Shown here piece after piece: positions 1-9,900 of a stretch of DNA of 64,000 bases. Below the pieces are notes generated by a model. It was not told the DNA's origin, made no database searches, and was given only the letters and a program-made list of their open reading frames with translations. Each line of letters opens with the position of its first letter. The stretch's first letter is position 1. Both the position numbers and the translations under genes were made by a program. This DNA comes from Phanerodontia chrysosporium (taxonomy: Eukaryota > Basidiomycota > Agaricomycetes > Polyporales > Phanerochaetaceae), in contig MJGA01000017.1 of assembly GCA_001910725.1 (NCBI GenBank), forward strand, positions 372,001 through 436,000, given 5' to 3'.

Positions 1-869
1 CGCGTAAAGGGTAACAACACACCTGTATGTCTCCGGTATGGTGAGCGCGACCAAAACTACGCATGCACCCGCAAAAATTGTGGTGACCCAGTAGACCCAT
101 CGCCAGGACGTTCCCGACACAGCAATGAATCCGCTCACGATCGGCGCAAGCGACGGCCCGCGAACGGTGCGAGAGTGTACAACGCCATGGCCTTGCCGCG
201 GGTCTTGGGGTCCCAGATGTCGGACATGATCGCACCGCTGATGATGAGCCCGGACGCGGCAAAGGTGCCGCTGAGGAAGCGGAACACGAGGATGCTCGCG
301 GTGTTGGCGAGAGCGCGCAGCCGACAGAGAACGCCGTGTATGCAATAAAGGAGAGGACGAGTGGGAGCTTGCGGCCGTACCGCTCGGAGAGCGGGCCCCA
401 GAGGAGCGGGCCCACGCAGTAACCGGCGACGAAGAGCGCGATCGTCAGCGTGGCGACCTCGCGGCCAAAGCCAAACTGCTCCATCATCTGTGGCACGATG
501 CCTGACGGGATGGAGCTCGCGAAGGTGCTGCGGAGGGAGCGTCAGCGTCGCGTCAGAGCAGCTGGCGTAATCAGAGCGACTTACGCGTTGACGGCCAAAA
601 GCCCAGAGACGAAGGTGATGTACCATCGCCGTGAGCGCGACCAATTGAAGGGGCTGGCTGGATCCTCGGGACTGAACTTGACCTCGAACTGTGAAGCATC
701 CTCTTTCTCTGTCATCACTATGCTCCGATGGCCCAGCGTAGACTCATCGCCGCTGTCGCTGGGATTCAGTCAGATAAGCCGAACTTTAATTCAAGGAGGC
801 TACTCACGTTGCTTTTAACGGAACTGCTGGAGCCTTGAGATGCTGTCCTGCTTGTGTAGCGGAGCTCAT
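1..869 (-). pseudogene. MFS drug:H+ antiporter (DHA1-like), 5' part, frame-broken
   Basis: This is the N-terminal half of a 12-helix major facilitator transporter, expected in the plasma membrane as a drug or toxin exporter. Inferred exons on the minus strand are 869-808, 758-585 and 527-23, with GT-AG introns of 49 and 57 nt, and a third intron starts at 22. The N-terminal cytosolic tail leads into the SPFNWSRSRRWY segment typical of fungal DHA1 pumps, and the loop 2-3 motif SERYGRK is present. Two single-base losses break the frame in exon 3, one near 309-312 in the ALSP-TAS segment and one near 154 in the FAGP-SLAP segment. The N-terminal exon that is broken in the right-hand copy is intact here. 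It could be a dying duplicate or an under-called sequence. The 3' half lies outside the window. Confidence 0.8.
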
Positions 870-1151
870 GTCTATAAGTTGAGCGAATGTGTCTTGGACG
901 GTGCCTCGTCTCCGCTGAAGGAGACCGACTATATATCAACAAGCGGACCCTGGGGATCCGCCGTTGTGTCAGCGGTAGGAGTGCATAGTCTTAGCATGTT
1001 GGCTTGGTCGCATGCTATAGCAGGACATCCCGCCGGTCCCTCGTTCAGTTCCTGAGGAGGAGGCGTGATGGGCGGAGGCAACGTTGCTGACGTGTGCGTG
1101 TTGACTAACCAACAGTGCGATGCCAGCGGAGAGGCGCGCGAGCGCTATTGC

Positions 1152-1161
1152 TCCTGATTGG
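1152..1161 (-). promoter_or_regulatory. CCAAT box in the MFS promoter
   Basis: The minus strand reads CCAATCAGGA about 285 bases upstream of the MFS start codon. The same ten bases sit at the equivalent place in the right repeat arm (22058-22067) and again at 35937-35946 upstream of a P450. A CCAAT-binding complex is the expected factor, by analogy only. Confidence 0.4.
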
Positions 1162-1577
1162 CCAGAGAAGCAGACGCTCATGTCCAGCAGAGCCGTGGCC
1201 GGCGCATTGCTCGGCGAACGACTCCCCGGAAGACATTTCTCGTTACTACCGTGCTTACCATCTCATGCTAATCCGCCGTCATCTCAATCTGTGCATGGGA
1301 GTACGCTCGGCCATACCAGACAATGTCGCCGATTCAGACCTGTCCCCGAGGGAAGCGCAGTCCATGCTAAATCGTGTCTGCGAGTGTACAGTAACCTGAA
1401 TATTGTTCGGTTCTGCACGAAAGTCACGAAGTATATTGGCTTACACACCGCAGCCTGAAGAAGTGCGAGGTTCGAGAGACCTAGGCCTTTCGTTACCTGC
1501 CTGCGAATACACTCATCATAGGGATTGTAAATTTGCATGCCGTCGTGTGGTGCCTTACATGCAGGACTGTCTTTGAG

Positions 1578-3801
1578 CTACAGTCCAGCTCTAGTACGGA
1601 TGAAGAGGCCATCCCAGCATTTGAAACCTACATCCGTCGAGATCTATTGATCGTCAGCATTGCGCCCCTCGAACGAACGTCTACCGCACGTACCGCCGAC
1701 GCGTTACACATTACTCTCACCGGTGCACCGGTCTCCGTGATGGGAAAGATATCCTTCGCCACCACGTTCACAGCTAGAATCAGGGCATGAGCTATGACGT
1801 CTGCTAGCAGCATGATGGCCTTACCAGTGTTTGGATACAAATCAAGGATCGCAACCTCTTTGCCTGTCGCACCAGGGACGGCGTACCAGCACGGGTCAGT
1901 CACGCACGAACCCTCTTTGAATGGACGGCTAGAAGGGGGGATCATGAGGGGAGCTGTCGGAACGAGAAAGTCGAAGACGTACTCCTCGATAGTTCCGGCA
2001 AAGCCCTCAAACAGGAAATTCTCGATATGGGTATTATTTGCCGAGTTCGATGGGGGCGGAGTACCGTCCTGAGTTGGTGTGTTTGGAGAAGGCAGTGGCC
2101 ATGCCGGATTAGTGTACGCACCTCCTGATCCCAATAGCTAAGTGGAACGAGGTATCTTTAGACCTCAACTGTCAGCAATGGTAGCTGACAGACTCACTTT
2201 TGAGTTACATAGATCTGATAGAGGCATTAGACAGGTCACACATAGAGGAACTAGTTGAACACACCGGGAACGGCACGTTCTCGAAGGCGATATTACGCCA
2301 TGTGATGCTATGAGAAGATTGAATCGATTATCTGGTAGAACGCAGTGCCCGGACGCACTTGCGAGCAGCACCGTTACCCCCTGTCCAGCTCTTGAAGCGT
2401 GCTCCATACAGCGTGTTCTTCTGCGATGCTCCATCGTCACAGCCACATCCTACTAAGATGATGTGCAGGACTAACCATGACGGCGTTCTCCATCCTAGGC
2501 CGGTGAGACAAAGCAAGTCACGAATACGTTCTGAGACACTCACAGAACATTTTCTACGTCAGCGACTTGGCCTCCCTCTCCAAGCGATCCGATCGAGAGC
2601 CCGTGACCGCCTTCGCAGTACGAGTCGCTGTGGCGCCCTCAGCATCCATGCCGGTTTGAAATCATCGGCCACGTACGTCCAGTGAATATTCTTGGCGCCG
2701 TTTCCGACGGTCAGGCAGTCGTCTCCATTTACAACGTAGTTGCTGGAGAAGGTTAGGTTGGTTCCACCTGCGGAAAAGCCTAAGGAAGGGTAAGAAGATG
2801 CGCTTCTCCCATGCTGCTGATACGTACCATCGCTTCACAGGCGTAGACGGGAAATTAGCGAATGCGAAGAATGCAGCTACCAAGACCTACGTGTTGAATG
2901 GGAAGGACTACCTGGCGTCAGTTCATCCCGAATACGCGCAAGGCGGAGCACACACCCCAGTGCTGGACGCAGCCAAGATCTGGTTATTGGCGATATGGAT
3001 GTTTGATGATCCACTAGTCGCAAAGTTCCAACCGATAGGCTATGCAGGTATAGATGAGCACACCAAAGATGCATAAGCGGGAATAACAGTACCTTCCACA
3101 CCTTGATGTTGCGGATTGCGCCTCCGTTTATCTTGCTGAATGCGAATCCGTGGGGACGGTTGGTCTGCTGATTTGCGTCCCACCACTAAGATAGAGACCT
3201 TTAGTCACGTAATCCGTTGTCTGGTACGGACGGGACGTACGGCTTGTCCATGGGCATCAATCCAGCCCCACTCAGGGTCGGTGGTCCCTCTCAAGGTGAC
3301 GTTCGTACCTCCTGAGAACGCGAACCTATCACGAGAGTGGTCAGGAATGTAGATAGATCAACACGCATATAGTGCATACCACGCGCCCGGGTATGACTGG
3401 AACAAGGTCAAACTTCGAACCACGGAACGCAGAAAACTGCGAGACGTACTGAAGATGCAACCGCAGCTACGCAGAAGAGGAAAGTTCGTAAGCTTATCAA
3501 GAACGAGACGTTAGGCCGACTGCATACCTTGAACTGTTGGGATATCGGCTGGATACGTTAAGTTTCCCTCTACAGCAATTTCTACGTTGTGCAAGGCCGG
3601 GAATTTGATGGGCGTGAAGATATTATAGGTGGTACCCTTCTCGAACAAGATACTAGCGTTAGTAGTAATATTTCCTGTGGACAACGCCTGTATGAGCCCT
3701 GGCGTGTCGTCCTGGCCAGGTGTGTGCGGGACGGTGAAGACAGTCCAAGCGTTGCTCGGCGCCACAAGGAGAGCTGCTGCGAGAAATGCCTTCAGCACCA
3801 T
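1578..3801 (-). CDS. GH28 exo-polygalacturonase, secreted, 19 exons
   Basis: The product cleaves galacturonic acid units from pectin outside the cell. Exons (minus strand): 3801-3528, 3466-3450, 3396-3380, 3325-3241, 3185-3093, 3039-2956, 2907-2891, 2832-2828, 2779-2677, 2627-2544, 2494-2476, 2420-2359, 2307-2265, 2214-2198, 2137-2122, 2068-1983, 1928-1825, 1773-1694 and 1643-1578. All introns are GT-AG and phases close to 424 codons (423 aa), normal for the family. Residues 1-18 form a signal peptide. The GH28 signature is complete: NTD (Asp197), GDD (217-218), GHG (His240) and R-F-K (274-276), the last replacing the usual R-I-K. The C-terminus DVGFKCWDG is typical of exo-acting members. Exon 8 is only 5 nt and carries the Asp197 codon. 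No frame error is needed. The exact substrate (polygalacturonan or xylogalacturonan) cannot be read from sequence. Confidence 0.88.
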
Positions 3802-3842
3802 GGCGTCCGTAAGTCACGACGTGACCAATAATCAGAGCTGCT

Positions 3843-3853
3843 CGTATAAATAT
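3843..3853 (-). promoter_or_regulatory. TATA-like element of the GH28 gene
   Basis: The minus strand reads ATATTTATAC about 45 bases upstream of the GH28 start codon, a suitable distance for a core promoter with a short leader. Confidence 0.45.
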
Positions 3854-4347
3854 CGTGACCGCAGGCCAGCCGGGTGCGTTTGTCACTGTAGCAGGTGACC
3901 TCAAGCGTTGCTCTTCAGGACCGCTGGGGACCGCGTGAGCCTGGAGGATGACCCATGGAAGTCAAACATCAAGGAACCATCCTCATGTGTGACAGTAGCC
4001 ATATATTCTTCCGCGATTCCGTGATGAGCGGCCGTATGTTCATGTGGACTATAGACCGTGGTCAGATGAGTTATCTTTATGCACCAGTCATGGCTACTCT
4101 GCAAGCACTCACCACCTCCGTCAATCCAGGCAGATAGTAGAAACCGCCTTTACCACTCGCCACCAAGCATGCTTTCCAATAATATCGTATCCAATAGCCC
4201 TGGGCACGATGCAGACGCACACTCGTGGTGGTAGAGCTGCAAGCTTGTGCGGTCTCGAGGTCGGCGAGGAGCGGCCCGTCCTCCCGCGGGATCAAATGAC
4301 GACGTTTGTTGCTCGCTCTCGCTCAAGTCCTATCCCTCACCTTCACT
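3854..4347. other. Divergent intergenic region, GH28 / RWD gene
   Basis: About 500 bases lie between two divergent genes. I see no coding exon and no repeat. It presumably holds the upstream control region of GH28 and the promoter of the RWD gene. Confidence 0.5.
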
Positions 4348-5257
4348 ATGTCTGTTAACTCACCTGCGAACCTACAACGACAACTCGAGGAACTGAACCT
4401 CGTTAAATGCTCACTTATGCCCGGTGAAACCTTACAATTCACGCCTGGTTCAGCATGGGAAGATACGCTCTGTACTTTCTGGGACGCGGACGCGCCAGAG
4501 CAAGTCTCGGGCAAGGACTTGGAGCCTGCTCGGTTCCAACTTCGAGTGGACGACGCGAAACTGTGGTTTGAGGTCGAGCTTCCGCTTAGCTATCGCGCCG
4601 ACGATGGTTCGTTGCCCAGTATATTCGTCCGCGGAGATGAGATTACTCGAGGCGAACATGTGAGATGGCAGACAATCGTAAAGGACATGCTTGTTGAGGT
4701 GAAGGACAGTGAGTACGTTCGCAACGCCTCAACGTCAACTCCATTGTGAACGTGGTCTCCGCTCCAGATATCCTCTATACGAGTTGATATCAACTCACCT
4801 ACTGCCTTTCCTGCACGAAGAGGTAGCGAACGCGGCGCACGCAGAACCTGAAGAACCTGCACGCCAACTAGAGCACGTCTCAGGCGACCGTTTCCATGCG
4901 CTCTTAACGTCCCACCATCTCATCTCGCCTACGAAGCGTCGAAACATGCAGCATTGGTCAGCCCAACTGAACGTCAGCGGGTTCGCGAAGGTCGGCTACC
5001 CAGGCGTGATCTACTGCGAAGGCTTTCAAGAGCGGGTCGAACAATTCGTCGCGAATATCAAGGCGATGCAGTGGCTCGCTCTGCGGGTACGCTTCGTCGA
5101 GCCTGCGCCGAAGGACTCAACGCCGATGGTGGAGAATGGACAGAAGCGGTGCTGGAATGAGTTGGAGAAGGTCGGAGAGGTCGTGGAAGAGATGAGAAGG
5201 TTAGGGAGAGAGAAGTACGTGGTCGAAATGGGAATCGGAAGTGCTGGTACAAAGTAG
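4348..5257 (+). CDS. RWD / DUF1115 domain protein (RWDD2-like)
   Basis: Exons are 4348-4712 and 4768-5257, with one 55 nt GTACGT...CAG intron, giving 284 aa. The N-terminal ~125 residues read as an RWD fold: an amphipathic first helix (QRQLEELNLVKCSLMPGE), then beta strands ending in a P-L-S-Y turn. The second half (from about residue 160) matches the DUF1115 part of RWDD2-type proteins, with the ISPTKRRNM and GFAKVGYPGVIYCEG segments. RWD domains bind ubiquitin-conjugating or GCN2-type partners, but the role of RWDD2 proteins is not established. I chose the ATG at 4348 over the in-frame ATG at 4306 because it starts directly at the RWD helix. The gene is intact and its composition is ordinary. 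Confidence 0.82.
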
Positions 5258-5377
5258 CGCGGTGAGTACCTAATTACTTCGACCATGTCCTTGCTGACAA
5301 GCCGTCAGATATTACATATGTGCAAGGCGTAAATGGATTTATATAGATCTGTTTCGCAAAGCCTACGCATGAAGATG

Positions 5378-6973
5378 TCAGCTTGAAGCTTTGAAGACAC
5401 CCTGCAAAGTCAGCAATGCCGCAGACTCGTCTAAAGCCTGGTTCAGCGGATACCTCCAGACATACGTCGAGAGGTCCATTAGATGTTCGAACGCCACGCG
5501 ATCCGCCCCGGCACGGAGGTCGAATACGTCACCGGCTCGTCTGCTACCCTCCCAGACTCTTTGAGCGCGAGGTTGGCGCACTGCAGCATATACCTTCAAA
5601 ACATCCTACACACGCACTCAGCTGGAATAAAGCCATACCGCACAGGAACACTTACATCGACATTCTCGAGCGTCGTCTGTGGATGGCCGAGCAGCTTCCC
5701 GAGCAAGTAGGCGTCTTCGATTCCCTGGCCGGCTCCTGCACCCAGATGGGGCAGCATACCATGGGCGGCGTCACCAAGGATCGCGACTGGCCCCCGAACC
5801 CATTTCTCGGGCGGGATTGGCGGGTACACAACGTTGATCGTCCATCTTGTTGGGTTGTCCCCGCAACTGAGGAGGTTGCGTACCTCCGGTCCCCAGCCCT
5901 CGTATGTTGCGAGGACGTGTTCGGTCGACACCCGCTCCGCCGGCTCTATGGATGCTGGCGGATAGTGCTCCGGATCCGAGTCTGCGTCCGAGCTGAAGGC
6001 TACGACGTTGATCTGAAACAACGAGCCTACGCTCAGTACCAGTTTACGGGAAACAAGAGCTTGCCAACCATAGTCCCGCTCCGGATAGTGAATGTGATCA
6101 AGTGCTTGTTCTCGCCGACGAAACACGTCGGCCGCGCTCGAAAGTCAGTCTGCACGCCAGCCGCAGCCGCCTTTTTCGTCGGGACGAGCAGGCGGTAGCA
6201 CCGCGTCCGGCTGAACTTCACGTTCGGGTCTGCCTCCTGGTCACTGGTGCCGGCGACGAAGCGGCGTACAGCGCTCTTGATCCCGTCTGCACCGAGCACA
6301 ACGTCCGCGGTAGCCTCTGTGCCGTCCTGGAAATGCATAGTTGTGCCTCCAGGCGCGGGCACGAGATGGGTGCAGCGCTTGTGGAAGTGCGTCCGCGCGG
6401 GGTCGACATGGCCTACAAGCACGTCGAGAAAGGTCGCACGCGCCACGCCGACGGCGTTCTTCTCGTCAGAGGCAAACTACACGCCACACGAGGTGAGTGT
6501 CCAGCAATATAGAGGGGATGGCGGGCTCACGCTGTGCAAGATCTCGTGCCCCGGCATGCCCGACACGTACTGGAACCAGCCTCGAATATCGTCCGCGTCC
6601 GCAGCGGGAGCGTCCGACTCGCCAGCTGTGCCCCCTTCGCGGCTGCGTTCTCTTGACGCACGCGTGCCTGGATATCTTCGTACACTCCGAGCGCAGTAAG
6701 GATGCGCACAGCGTTGATGCCTACGCCACCTGCTCAGCCACCCGCCGGAGGCAACCACGGAGACCGTCGCACCAAGACCAATACCAGCTCCGATCTCGCC
6801 GAACTTTGCCTGCTCCGCAGGTCAGTACAGAGGGATAACGCGGGCCCACAGGCGGTACGCACGGCCGCCTCGTACACCTGCACGTCCACGCCCTCCCGGA
6901 GGAGCGCGACGGCACACGTCAGGCCACAGACTCCGCCCCCGACGATCGCGACTCGCATCGCGCGCTCCGGCAT
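5378..6973 (-). CDS. FAD-dependent monooxygenase, salicylate-hydroxylase-like
   Basis: This is a class A flavoprotein aromatic hydroxylase. Such enzymes use NAD(P)H and O2 to hydroxylate, often decarboxylatively, small aromatics such as salicylate. Exons (minus): 6973-6863, 6809-6773, 6720-6531, 6476-6069, 6012-5656 and 5605-5378, about 443 aa. The N-terminus carries the Rossmann GxGxxG (VAIVGGGVCGL), followed by GEIGAGIGL, the DG motif (GADGIKSAVRRF) and the FAD-ribityl motif GDAAHGMLPHLGAGAGQ near residue 350. Exon 3 is one base short of its required phase. The likely place is the G5 run near 6623, where a sixth G restores the frame into the FQYVSGMPGHE segment. Wood-decay fungi use such enzymes on lignin- and plant-derived phenolics. 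The real substrate is unknown. Confidence 0.82.
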
Positions 6974-9900
6974 CGCAAGCTGGTGTCGACGGGCCCTGCG
7001 TATGCGGCGCACGCCGGTGCAGGGGCGCGTCTTATACAGAGCGGGCGGGCACAGCGTCGCGCGACACGCCGCGCGACGCTGCTGCACCGGTCTGCCAGGA
7101 ATAGAAACGGACTTGCCACAAGAAGCCGCTGCGGCACGCGTCGGGCCTGCGCGCGTGGGACTCGCCCGCGGCCGCGCCTGGGCGAGACGAGTTGCAGCCC
7201 CCACTGCGGCAGCGCCCCCGGCGGCCTGCGGCAGCGTTCCGTGTCTCTACCGGCGAGCACGGCCGTTTCTCAGAGCACGCACGCTAGGCGATGCTAGAGC
7301 TCGCTTTGCGCCTTCGCGTGGGCAACGAACGAACATTGCGGCGCACAGCTCGCACGGGTCCGTGGTCCAGCGACGGTCTGTATCTGAATGGGTATCTAGA
7401 CAGCAGCGAGGAAGCACGGTGAGATGTACGCCTCGTGTGTATGCTGACCAGCATGCAGTGGGGTGTCGTAGGCTTCTCACTTCTGATTAGACAGCTGCTT
7501 ATGGTGGGACAGCCTCGTAATCCTGAGCATCCTCCACGATAGGTTGCAGAGCTATGAAAATCTTTACTCGATGCCTTTCACGTACTGCTGTCCGCTGCAA
7601 CAAGGTTCTCTACTCTGTCGAAAGTGAATACACTGTGAGACGTCAGACCATGGCACAGGCATGTGAACGTCAGACGTACGCTATGTCGTCCTGCCGTGGC
7701 GGCCCTGGAGAGCCATCACGCCAGCAAGAGCATCACAGACGCACCAGCGCAGCCAAGGTGACCACACCGCAGCTTCTGACCGACCGTAACGCAGCGGCGG
7801 CACAGCAGCTGTATAGTTGCGATCGCGGCGCGGTGGCGCAGTGAGCGCCAGAAACTAGCAGACTGAATGGCGTGCGCGAGAGTGATTACGACACCTCTGC
7901 AGAGATAGCGTAACACGTAACGCGAGCACCATATCGCCCCTGCCAGGCCGCCTTTCGTCGACAGGAATAGAGTCGCCACAGCAGGCCCGCCGCGCGCCGT
8001 CTTTCCAGAAACAATCTGCATCCGTAATCGAGTGCGGCCCGCCGACGCCATCCTTGCGTGCAGAAGGCTGACGGACAGCAAGAGTTCCTCCAAAAGCACC
8101 TGGCCCAGCGATCAGGAACGCGTGCTGACTACTGCGGCCGAGCGCACGCGCTGCAGCGCGCAGCGATAAGTGGGCGGGGAGGTCTCGTGGTGGGATGGTC
8201 GGGAGCCGACTCGGGGCGGTCGCGCCCAGGACGCGGCCCTCGACACGCTAGGTATAGGCCAGAACGGCATCTGATAGCGGAAGCGCAAGGTTCAGCGGCA
8301 CGGCGGGCTCAAAGGGCGAACCTTACGCGAACTGTACGTGCGCAGGCGGCCAGAAGCGCGTCGAGGGGCCCCGCGCGTCGTTGGCGGCCCACGAAACGTG
8401 ATATGCGCTCCGTATCTTTGTCCTGGTTTGGAGCAGCGCAGAGCATCGCAGCGCAGCGCGTCCGCTGTGCCGGTCGCCGTTTGCCAAGTCTAATTCCTGC
8501 CGCGCGCATGGCAGCGAAGAGATGCAATGTGCCGGGTAATCCCCCTGTGGCGGCCGCAGGGCCCTGCATGAGCTCTGAGGCGATCCCCGGCACAACCGCG
8601 CACGAGCCTTTTGCGTGCAAATGTGCCCGCATTGGAGAACTGATTAATGATGGGCCCTGCGCAAGGGCCCCTATCGCAGCGGTTATTGCATGCGCGGGAA
8701 CCTCCATCAGCAGGCCCTGTGCCAGAAGTCAGCCACCGGATGCCCACTTCCTTTGAATGCGCACAATTTTTGTGCGTGCGTGCGCTGCCTCTGATCCCAG
8801 ACTGAATAGGGCGCGCTGTGCATGCTACCGAGACAGACCCGCGTCCGCGGGCAGTGGACTGAACGACGCAGAACGTGCACGAAAATCGTCGCCGTGTGGG
8901 AACCCCCGCCGGGCGATGCGTTGGCGTGAGGGGCGCCCAACGTGTGTACGACGCAGGCCACCGCGGGGGTTGCTGGCAGCCTGTGGCAGCTTCGCCGGGC
9001 AGTTCCGCGCGCAGGCCGCCGGCAACCTTCTCTGCGTGTTTTCCTGTGCGCAATAGATTAGAGGAAACGCTTAAAAAGATCCTCGGGCGAGCAGCTGATA
9101 GAAGCGCACCCAGGTACGGGGACAGGCTCATATCGCTGCTTTGTCGGCCAAGAAGCCTAACACGGTGGCTGTACCGCGCCGGCGACGCCTGTGATTATCG
9201 TCGTGCATGTTCAGCCTGAAAACGGGCGGGCGACGATCACGTCTATCGAACAGAGCGCGAAATGGTTGGGCAGAGAGACACAGGCGAAGATAAGCATTAG
9301 AGCAAAGCCGTGGGCCACATTTTCTCCGGGCTGAATTGATAGCGGCAGTCGCCGCGCGGAGTGGGAAAGCTTAAAGTGTAAAAAAAATGAAATATCGCGG
9401 TGGGTGATCCCGGAGAACCACGCGGAACGACGCGGGGCGTACCTGGTGCTCGTGCTCGACGGCGGCGAGGAGCATGTGCGCGCTGCCAGGCGGGATCTGC
9501 GCGGACCCGAATGCGGGTGCCCCGGCGAGGAGGCGTGCGCAGCGGGGCTGCCAGCGATTTGCTGATGGGCCTGGGTGGGACCTCTAATGGGCGATGCGAA
9601 AGCTAAGATAACGGCGCGTCGAAGGAGGAGAGGAAGCGTCGGGCGTAGTAGGACGCTCGGCGATGCCGTACTGCGAACGCAGGGGCCTGCACGCTTCTGC
9701 TCATTTGTGAGGACTACTACCGTCCGTCGGTCGGGCAGTTGGTCAGCGAGGTGCAGCTGTAAGCATGGCGACAGACTCACCTCCTCACAAGGACTATGGA
9801 CAATTGTTGAAGCTGAAGCCCGGCCGCCGCCCGCCTGCTGCCCAAGCGGGGCACAATGGCGTCCGAATTGCCATTGTTGCGCCATCCAAACACACAATGG

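Larger units (their letters stand above)
1..1355. repeat. Left arm of a ~1.3 kb inverted repeat
   Basis: The reverse complement of this stretch matches 21905-23208 over the whole length, including the MFS gene start, its first two introns, the promoter and about 480 bases upstream. The match is near-perfect in exons and looser in introns and upstream DNA. It runs off the left window edge, so the true arm is longer. The arms face each other across about 20.5 kb. Confidence 0.9.

Noticed and set aside
2069..2121. Apparent frameshift in GH28 after YWDQ
   Set aside because: A 53-nt GTGCGT...CTCAG intron with a CTAAT branch site restores frame and joins YWDQ to the PPPSNSANNTHIENF segment, so the gene is intact.
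5378..6973. FAD monooxygenase as a deliberate partner of P450 and MFS in a biosynthetic cluster
   Set aside because: The genes are 16-30 kb apart, separated by unrelated genes, and no backbone synthase is present. Kept only as a loose association.
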